In this document: positions 12,101-21,100 of the stretch, one piece after another
Numbering within the stretch: position 1 is the stretch's first letter
How the letters are laid out: each line of letters starts with the position of its first letter
Assembly (NCBI GenBank): GCA_025618425.1
Contig: CM046836.1
Location: 13,559,703-13,623,702 of the forward strand
Direction of reading: 5' to 3'
DNA from: Heliocidaris tuberculata
Lineage: Eukaryota > Echinodermata > Echinoidea > Camarodonta > Echinometridae
Length of the DNA stretch: 64,000 nt
Notes under the pieces: generated by a model
The model's database searches: none
Told to the model about the DNA's origin: nothing
The model's input: only the letters and a program-made list of their open reading frames with translations
Program-made: the position numbers and the translations under genes

Positions 12101-15100
12101 CCCCATGCCAGAGAATCCCATTAACCCCGTACATTGTATCACGTCTTACCAATTCAAAAATGTTCCCATTTTCTGTGGTAAAGATAAGCAGGGTCCACGG
12201 ATTGAGGATTGGGTGAGGGACATGAGGCACCTTCTACAGCTAAAAGGATCTGCGGCGCCAGGGGTACTGTTTAATGACATAGTCCGGCACACGAACGGAA
12301 GAGCGAGGGACCTCGTCCTGAATTTGGAGGGAAGACGTGACGGCATCCCTTCGCCTGAGTCAGTCTTTAACGAACTCCTCGAGGAGTATGAGGAGTCGAA
12401 CTTAACAGTCTCTCCAATGGCAGCTTTTTATGCCCGTGTTCAGCAGCCCAATGAGACACCAAGCGAGTATGCCATCGCTTTGGAGGCATTACTCAGGAGG
12501 GCATTGACAGGCGGAAATTGCGCAGATGAGGCACAACAGGATAAGACATTGAGCGCACAGTTCATGTACGGCCTGCGGGACAAGAATGTGAAAGACAGAT
12601 TAGCACCGATGCGACCGAGGAACATGCCTTTTAAGGAACTGCGACGAGAACTCCGCCTGATCGCCGAGGAGAATCGGCAGATGCATGTGAGTCTGTTAAG
12701 ACATGATGTCAAACCCACGCCCAAGGAGGAACCGGGCATAATGCAGGATTTCCTTGAGCCCATGCGTTGTCAGTTGGCCCAAATTCAGCTTGCTCAGCAG
12801 CAACAGCTGGATACCATCCACCGACTAGTCGACGGCCATGGTCAACTGGGGAACCGCTTGGGAGCGCTGGAGGAATTTGTGGCTGCCCCAAGTGTGCCGA
12901 CCCACGGTATACCAACCCCAGGTATGCCAGCCCCAGGCATGCAAACACCGAGCAAGCGACCCCAAAGTATGAAGGCCACACAACGAGAGCCGCTGACGTG
13001 CTACACGTGTGGCCAGATCGGCCACATATCAAGGAGGTGCCCAACCCGCTCAAACAGCCATCACTCAAGGGGTTTAAACATGTAGGACCCACGGAGGAAG
13101 GGCGCTTCGTGGGTGTGTTGCAACATGTCAGCCCATCCAGTGTACAAGAAACTGTTAGATCGGAAACGACAAAAGAGTTAATCGGCCCTGTCAATTGTAC
13201 CGTCATATCTGTCAGCGGCAAAAATTGTTCGGCACTGCTCGACACAGGATCACAGGTCACGACAATATCAGCCGATTTTGTTAAAGCCCATCCAGTCCTC
13301 AGCAAGCAAACAATTCAGCCTGCAGATATAACCGTGGAAGGCGCTGGTAGACAATCGGTACCATTTCTGGGCACCTTGAATATTGACATCGAAGTTAACG
13401 AATTAGGAATCACACTAGAATCTGTTCCAGCTTTGGTTGTTCCTGTGAAATACGGTGACGACAAAATGCCCTGTCTTCTCGGGACTAACGTTCTGCATGC
13501 ATCTAGAGTTAAGCTCCATAAGAAACACGGTCGGTACTTCATGGCGAAGATAAAAGCCTCGACACCATGGTTTCTTGCCTGTCAGACTCTCAACGATGAT
13601 GGATTAGACTTGGCTGACAAAGATGGTTCACTTGGAGTTCTCCGCTATGTGGGAAGGAAACCCATGTCAATACCGCCAGGACATCAACAGATGTTGACGG
13701 TTCAAGCACCTAGGATTGTCGGAGAGCGAACTCTAGTTGGACTCGTTGAAGAGTACTCTCCATACCATCACATAAACGTTGAAAGAAGTCTGGCCATCCT
13801 GGAAAGGAGGAAAGTCACCATTTCCGTCATCAACAGCACGGAGGACGCTGTTGTGTTAAGGACGAATACACCTGTGGCAAAGCTTGCAGTCGCCAATCTT
13901 GTGGATGGTGCGTCATTGGACGAACAATGTGAAGTGTCTGTTGATCAAGATGCCTCTCCCGAGTGCGATGGTACTGGACCAGTAGAAGGACTTGAGCTGC
14001 CGAAAATTGAGCTGACCGAGAAGGAAAGACAAGATCTTGAGAAACTACTGATCGCCAACAGAGACGTTTTCTCTAACGGGGCAAAAGACTTTGGTAGAAC
14101 AAGCACGATCACACATGACATACCGCTGATGGACGAAACACCCTTCCGCTTACCATACAGACGGATAAGTCCAAATGATTACGTGGAAGTGAAGGAGCAT
14201 CTACAAGAGTTACAAGAAGCAGGAATAATACGCCCAAGTAAGAGCCCGTTTGCATCACCAATAGTCATCGTCCGGAAAAAGGATGGAAAAATCCGGATGT
14301 GTGTAGACTACCGCAAACTGAACTCCCGTACAGTGCGTGATGCCTATCCCATTCCAAGGATCGAGGAGTCGCTTGATGCTCTGGGTAAGGCCAGGTACTT
14401 TTCTAGCCTTGATCTCATGTCGGGATATCTTCAAGTGGAAATGGCGGAAGCTGATCAAGCCAAGACAGCCTTCACTACACCTCTCGGACTCTTCGAATAC
14501 ACCCGCATGCCCTTCGGTCTCATGAATGCGCCTGCTACATTTCAGCGTCTCATGAATACTGTCCTTGGTGATCTGAACCTGTCTGAAGTTCTAATATATC
14601 TCGATGACATTATCATCTTCAGTGAGACAATAGACGAGCACATCGCAAGGCTGCAACGAGTGTTCACCCGCCTTCGGGAACATGGCCTGAAGCTCAAGCC
14701 GAGCAAGTGTCACCTGCTGATGGAAGAGGTCCTTTATTTAGGACATGTCGTTTCCAGAGATGGCATCAAGACGGACCCAGCCAAGATCGATGTAGTGAAG
14801 AAGTGGCCAGTACCCAGGACTGTAAAAGAGGTGCGCAGCTTCCTGGGATTCACCGGGTATTACCGTCGCTTCATTGAGAAGTATGCTGCGGTGGCACAAC
14901 CTCTGTTTGAACTTCTTGGTGGAAAGCGGGGTAAAAAGAGATCATCGCCAAAACCCTTTGTATGGACCGACAAATGTCAGAATGCCTTTGATGAGCTCAG
15001 GATGAAACTGACATCAGCTCCAGTCCTAGCTTATCCGGACTTCACAAAACCGTTCATCCTTCAAACTGATGCCTCGCTTGATGGATGTGGAGCTGTTCTT

Positions 15101-18100
15101 GCCCAAGAACAGGAAGGCAAGGAGAGGGTCATCGCCTTTGCAAGCAGAAGCCTCCAACAAGGCGAGCGGCGATATCCAGCCCATAAACTGGAATTCAAAG
15201 CACTGCACTGGGCTGCTACCGTGAAATTCCGGGACTATGTTTATGGGCAGCGTGTCATTGCTGTGACAGACAACAATCCGCTGACATATGTTCTGAAGTC
15301 TGCAAAGCTCGACGCTCATGGACAGCGGTGGGTCAGCGACCTTGCTCAGTGTGACCTAGAGATAGTCTATCGCCCTGGCAAAACCAATGAAAATGCTGAC
15401 AGCCTGTCGAGAATCCAACGTCGTGAAGTGCAGCTCCTGCTGGATCAAGCTTCGAGGGAAAAACCAAAGGTAAAGCTGAACACTATCCAGGCAACTGATG
15501 ATAATGGCATATTCTCCACGCTGTTTGGAAGCGAGCTTGCAGAAGCACAGGCTAAGGACGAGACGATTGTCAGAGTCATCGAGTTAATGAGGAAAGGGCA
15601 CAAACCAACCAGAAGACAAGCAGGGAAAGAGTCCAATCATGTACGGAAACTCCTTGGAAGGTGGAATCGCCTCGTCCTGGTAGGGGGAGTACTACACTAC
15701 CAGGTCAACAAGGAGAGAGGTGCGGAGACTGTTCCCATCATCCCAAGGTGTAGTAGAAGGAATGTCCTGCAAAGTGTGCACGATCAGATGGCCCACATGG
15801 GATATGAACGAACCTTGGATCTGGCAAGTAGGCGCTGTTACTGGGTGGGCATGGCCTCAGATGTAAAGAGACATCTTCATCGATGCAAGAGATGCACTCT
15901 CAGGAAAGTAGCTGAACCTCAAGGCAAGACCCAACTTACCAGCATTGAGACCTCTCGTCCATTAGAGTTAGTGTGCTTGGACTTCTTGAGCCTCGAGACT
16001 TCTGGAGGGGGCATTGAAAATGTGTTGGTTATAACGGACCACTTCACGCGCCATGCCCAAGCCTTCCCCACTCGTGACCAGACAGCGATCACTGTGGCAA
16101 GGACCTTCTGGAGAAAGTATGTTGTGCACTATGGAATCCCAGAAAGAATTCACTCAGACCAAGGGAAGTGTTTTGAGGCGGCAGTCATCAAGGAGCTGTG
16201 TGAACTTCTTGGAATGGCGAAGTCAAGGACAACTCCATACCACCCCCAGGGAAACGGTATGACCGAGCGCTTCAACAGTACGCTCTTGAACATGCTTGGG
16301 ACTCTCCAGCCCTCCATGAAGACCAACTGGGTAGAGCATGTCGAGACACTCACTCATGCGTATAACTGTACGAAGCATGCTTCAACAGGGTTTTCACCGT
16401 TCTACCTCATGTTCATGAGAGAACCTCGGATCCCACTCGACCTGAAGATCCACAAAGAGAACGAGGATGAAGACAGAGAGGATCAGGGGGAATACGTGGC
16501 ACGATTGCGGAGATCCCTCAGAGAAGCACATCACCAAGCTGAAACGAATGCACAGGAGGCTCGTGCAAAACAGAAGGCACACCACGACCAGAGAGTGCGC
16601 CCAACAAAGTTCTGTGCTGGCGATATCGTGCTTGTGTCTAGCAAAGGTCATCGGGGACGCCACAAGATAGCGGACCGGTGGGAAGAGACCCCATATGTAA
16701 TCGTCCAGAAGATCGCCGACTCGCCTGTATATGTTGTGAAGCAACAGGGCACAGACAGGGAGCGCACCCTCCATCAAGACATGCTGATCCACTGTACCTT
16801 TAATCCCAATGAGCCGGATGACGACGACCAGGCGAATGACGCGGAAGACAATGACGCGGATGACGAAACAAGCTCATCCTCTTCGGACGAGGGTACTCTT
16901 GTGCCCACCCAATCTTCATAACCCCGTTCATTATGTGTAGGGACTTAAGTACTTTCTTTATTGTAATTTCTTCACTATATCTCGTATAATTAGTTATATA
17001 TTAGTTATATATACATATATAAATATATACATGTTCTTATTATCATTATATTGCCTGGGACGGCAAATATTCGGCTGGTGGTGAGTGTGAGAGGACAAAT
17101 CTGTTCGGTATTTTATTTCGGTATTTATGTAAATATATTTTGTTATATTTAGTCATTACTATTATTATATTGCCTGGGACGGCAATAATTTGGCTGGTGG
17201 TGAGTGTGAGAGGACAGGATTGTCCTCTTTTTCGGTTGTCATGGCTGCCAGTATCCATTTCGCGCTCAATGTGAAAGCGCATCATATGCGCGCTTATTTT
17301 GATGCTACATGTTTGTATTTTGATATTATAATAGCGCATAAAGCTAGTTTGTTTAATTATTGCAGACGACATACTCGTTATCTCTACATCTCTTCATCTT
17401 TTCTGTATTGAGCCGTGGCTGCATTTACCTTCTATTGCATCAAGTTTGTCAAACCCGTTGGAGGTGGTGGTTGAGCTTGTCTGAAGACTTTCCACAGAAG
17501 ACATCGTCACGTGCACTGTGCGCCGTGCGGCACGACGGTGCTGTGTTGGTTTTCTTTGGTTGTTATCATTAGTTGGTTTTCATCATTGGTCATAGTTGGT
17601 TGTTGACGAGATTATTGTTTAATAAAGACCATTATAATTGTTAGATTTGACATCCATAATACTGTTTAAATTGTCTTCCTTTTCACCTTTTCTTCATGCG
17701 AATGAACCAGGGACGTGAGGTTGGTAGTTGTTATTTTGTGAATTTAATATATCTGTAAACGAATATTTAATTGTACACTTTCAGTCTGTCACATTAATAT
17801 CAACAAAATATTTGGTGAGTTGTGAGGGAATAATTTGTCTGGTGATTTTTATTGTTTTCCCTAGTTGTTCATGTCCCCCAAAAAATCATCACTTTTTTAT
17901 TAGTTGTCAGATTTTCCTCAACATTTTTTGATCTGTTTGTCTGATTTTTCTGCTTCTTTTTAAAACAAGTAATTCTTGGACCAGACTTCCTCTTTAAATG
18001 AGGAAAACTGTTAAAGAAATACAAAAAATATAAGTTACAGATAGGTGCTCGCTAAAGCAGGTTAAGCTGTTTTATCATTGTTACTCACTGTGCTGATACC

Positions 18101-21100
18101 CGCTCCTGTGTAGACGACTAAGTTTTCTGCATAGCTGATGGCTTCTGCAAGCTCTGCTACCTTAAGCTCAAGTTCTTCGACAGAATCTTCAACCTGGGAT
18201 TCAAAAAACAACATCACAAATTGTTGCTGCAGGGATCAATTTGAAAAGTATCAAAAGAATTCATATGCCTGGATTCAAACTGCAACCCATGAATACCACT
18301 TTTCCCAACACTTAATCGGTCCATGGAAGTTACTTAAAAATATATACCAGTGCTGGAACTGTAGTCATCATCGCTATATGTATGACATATCCTAATAATT
18401 TACTAGGGGGGGGGGGGGGTTCTACCATTCTGCTGCTATAGACAGCAATGCCAATTGAATATTAACAAATAGAACAGCTAATGTCTGATGTGAATGACAG
18501 CACAGGTCATACAAAAGTGTAATTTTATGTTTATATAGCACATCCTTTTCTGCTGGAATACATAGTTTGACCAAAACAAAACAAAAAAATTGATTTCATT
18601 CTTCTATCAAATTATATTTATGAATTACTAATTAATAAATAACAAAAACAGGGTGTGGTTGTCAAAGTTGATGGAAACTGAGACAAGACACTATTCTATC
18701 ACTTTATACCTCTTGTGACTTCTGACGATTGAGCTCTCTCAGTTGGGCCCTTTTCTCAAGAATCTTGACAACTTTTTTGTTTTGTTTGATTATTCTTTCC
18801 TCCTCTGGAGTCCTGTCAGCCTGGTTTTTCTTCAGGATCGCTCTTACCTGAGATAAAAGAAAAGACATGAAAGAATAGCTTTCTTAATAATCTTCCCTAT
18901 GTCTCTCATATGCCCATGCTCTCTCAACTGCTGGATTCTGATACATAAATCCAAATTAATATCATCAAATATTTAAAAAATAGTCATAATACTGACTCTA
19001 AACTGAAAGGGACCCATTGCAAGAAACCACCATAACATATCAACCTCTTGGGCAAGTTCACTTGCAAGCCTTGCATCCATTAATAAATGGGATGTTCACA
19101 AAGTATGACAGTTTCTTTTTATCAGGAGAGTGTTTTGAGGTTGGTTTTAGACATTCAAGCTGTAGATCAAGACAAATTATTTTTTAGGGGATCGGTACCC
19201 TTTAGTAACCGTCAAAGATCAGTTTACCAATTTGACTTCAACTTGGACATCATCCTTGTCTCTTCATTTTCCACTGTGGCACTGGTTACACTTTGTCCAA
19301 AATATTGGAAATTGCAATAGGCCCTTTTATAATGGCTGATATCAGATATTATTAACAAGTTGAATTCTGTTCAATAGAAAATCCACATGTAACAGAATCT
19401 AGAAGTTTTTAAAATGAAAATTCATTTTTCCTGAAATTTATTTGATCTGTTAACTTTATTTTTACTGGGTTTTGACACTCATGGAACCATCACTATGTGG
19501 GGCTATGTCAATTTTGGCGGTTCACGACCTGTAAGTTGAAGAGGTAAAAACACCAATATAATTATATAATCAGCAAGATTTTGAGAAAATACTTACTCCT
19601 ACATTTTAGGATAATAAAATATCTGATTTCATGCCAGATTCTTCAATAGAATCTTTATCATCTTGATCAAGTGAAATTTTCAGGCCGTTTTGCATTTTGG
19701 CCGGTGATCTTGCTCCTTTCCAGCACACATGTGCTAGACTCCCTAGAGATCACACACTTGCTATGGGAGGCAATTCCTCACAGTACGAAGGTACAGAGTG
19801 TGAGGTTATCTCCAATAACCACGCATAAGTGTGAGTGGGGGTTTGAAAATATTTTTTGAGTCTTTGACTTTGATTTGATTCACTGACTGAGATAGTCATC
19901 ATGATTATAGTGTCGGTCTAAAAGTAAAACTAAGTAAGTGAGACTCTGGGGCCTGTTTCTCGAAACCGTCATATGTCTAGGTTCTTAACTAAGTCAGCGC
20001 TAGTTCTCTAGTTGTCCGCTACGTGTTTCACGAAGCCGTCTTTACCAAGATGCATGACAACTTCCTGACTAAGGACTTATGACGCCTCCAACCCTGTCAT
20101 ATCTTTTTTAGTCGACGTAGATTATGGTAGGCAAAAAGTGACACTACATACTTCTATGCAACTCTTTCTACGCATTCACTTTATCTGGAATTTATCCATG
20201 TTTATATTATGAAAATTATATAAAATACATAGTGTTTTTGTTCAAGGCTTGTCTCCACTTAACTCTTGTGAATCAACACTCTTTCCACATTCTAATGGAT
20301 AAAAAAAAACACAAACAAACAAACAACATTCTAATTGAGGTCATTTCAATATGAAAGGAACTTTTTTCAAATGAAAAAGAAAACCATAATAAAAACGATA
20401 ACATTAATAGACTGACAGGAGATAGGCCTGTATCAAAATGTGGGATTTGAAGAAAAAAAAGTTAAACCAAAACTTGTCAAATTAATCCCATCATTGGAAA
20501 CTGGCGGGAAAAAAAAAAAAACTATTGACAAATAAACATTGGGCAAGAAAAAAATACAAGCCTTACTGATAAGCAATGGAAACTTGGGAAGTATTATAAT
20601 CTAGAAAAAATATAAATTCATAACTGTTGCTAGGTATGTTTTATGTCAAAATGAATTTAGTAAGTCTCTTGACTTCTGATTGGAAAGCTATTTTACGATA
20701 TGGGTCCTTCATATCTGATCAATTAGCATGAAAAATGACGTGCTACCATAATAAATTTGAAAATCACATGTTATAGGTCTTATATAATAATTACAAGAGT
20801 GCTTTTTGTGTGAAAACAAATAATTGGGCGATCTTCGTAAATGATTTCTATAAAGATTTCTTTGGTGAACTAAAATCCGACGAGGGAACTGTAATATGAC
20901 ACGGTAGGCAAGCCATAGTCAACTGCATATTCTCTGGTTTTCAGACCCATATCAGTGTAAACATAGATTATATCAACGATTTTAAAAATGAATACTTTGA
21001 AATATACATGTTTAAACTTATAATATGAATATTTTTGTAATTTCCATATCATACTCAAGCCCAAAAACATTATGTAAAACATTCAAAGCATATTATTATT

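Larger units (their letters stand above)
11197..17793 (+). mobile_element. apparently complete Ty3/gypsy-type LTR retrotransposon
   Basis: Order: 5' LTR 11197-11786, primer-binding site 11793-11810, gag 11955-13085, pol to 16921 in the -1 frame, 3' LTR 17205-17793. The element is flanked by a 4-bp direct repeat TTAA (11193-11196 and 17794-17797). Pol has protease, reverse transcriptase, RNase H and integrase in the Ty3/gypsy order. No third (env-like) ORF fits between 16921 and 17205. It sits in intron 3 of SIRT7 on the opposite strand. The nearly identical LTRs and open reading frames suggest a recent insertion. Its coding part is clearly richer in G+C than the flanks. Confidence 0.95.
10650..17998. 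mobile_element. foldback element split by the LTR retrotransposon
   Basis: The left arm at about 10660-10850 (GAAGCAGAAAAATCAGA, GACAACTAATA, TTCCCTCACAACTCA) is matched in reverse complement by about 17795-17970. The two arms are now separated by the 6.6-kb retrotransposon at 11197-17793. The right edge, CTTGGACCAGACTTCCTC, mirrors the AAAGGGGAAGTCCAGTCCAA at 9629. The older element was therefore already in SIRT7 intron 3 when the retrotransposon arrived. Confidence 0.55.

Noticed and set aside
12709..13305. 198-codon minus-strand ORF inside the gag/pol overlap
   Set aside because: Antisense shadow of gag and pol with no independent support.
16394..16792. 132-codon minus-strand ORF opposite integrase
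   Set aside because: Shadow of the pol frame with no family match.
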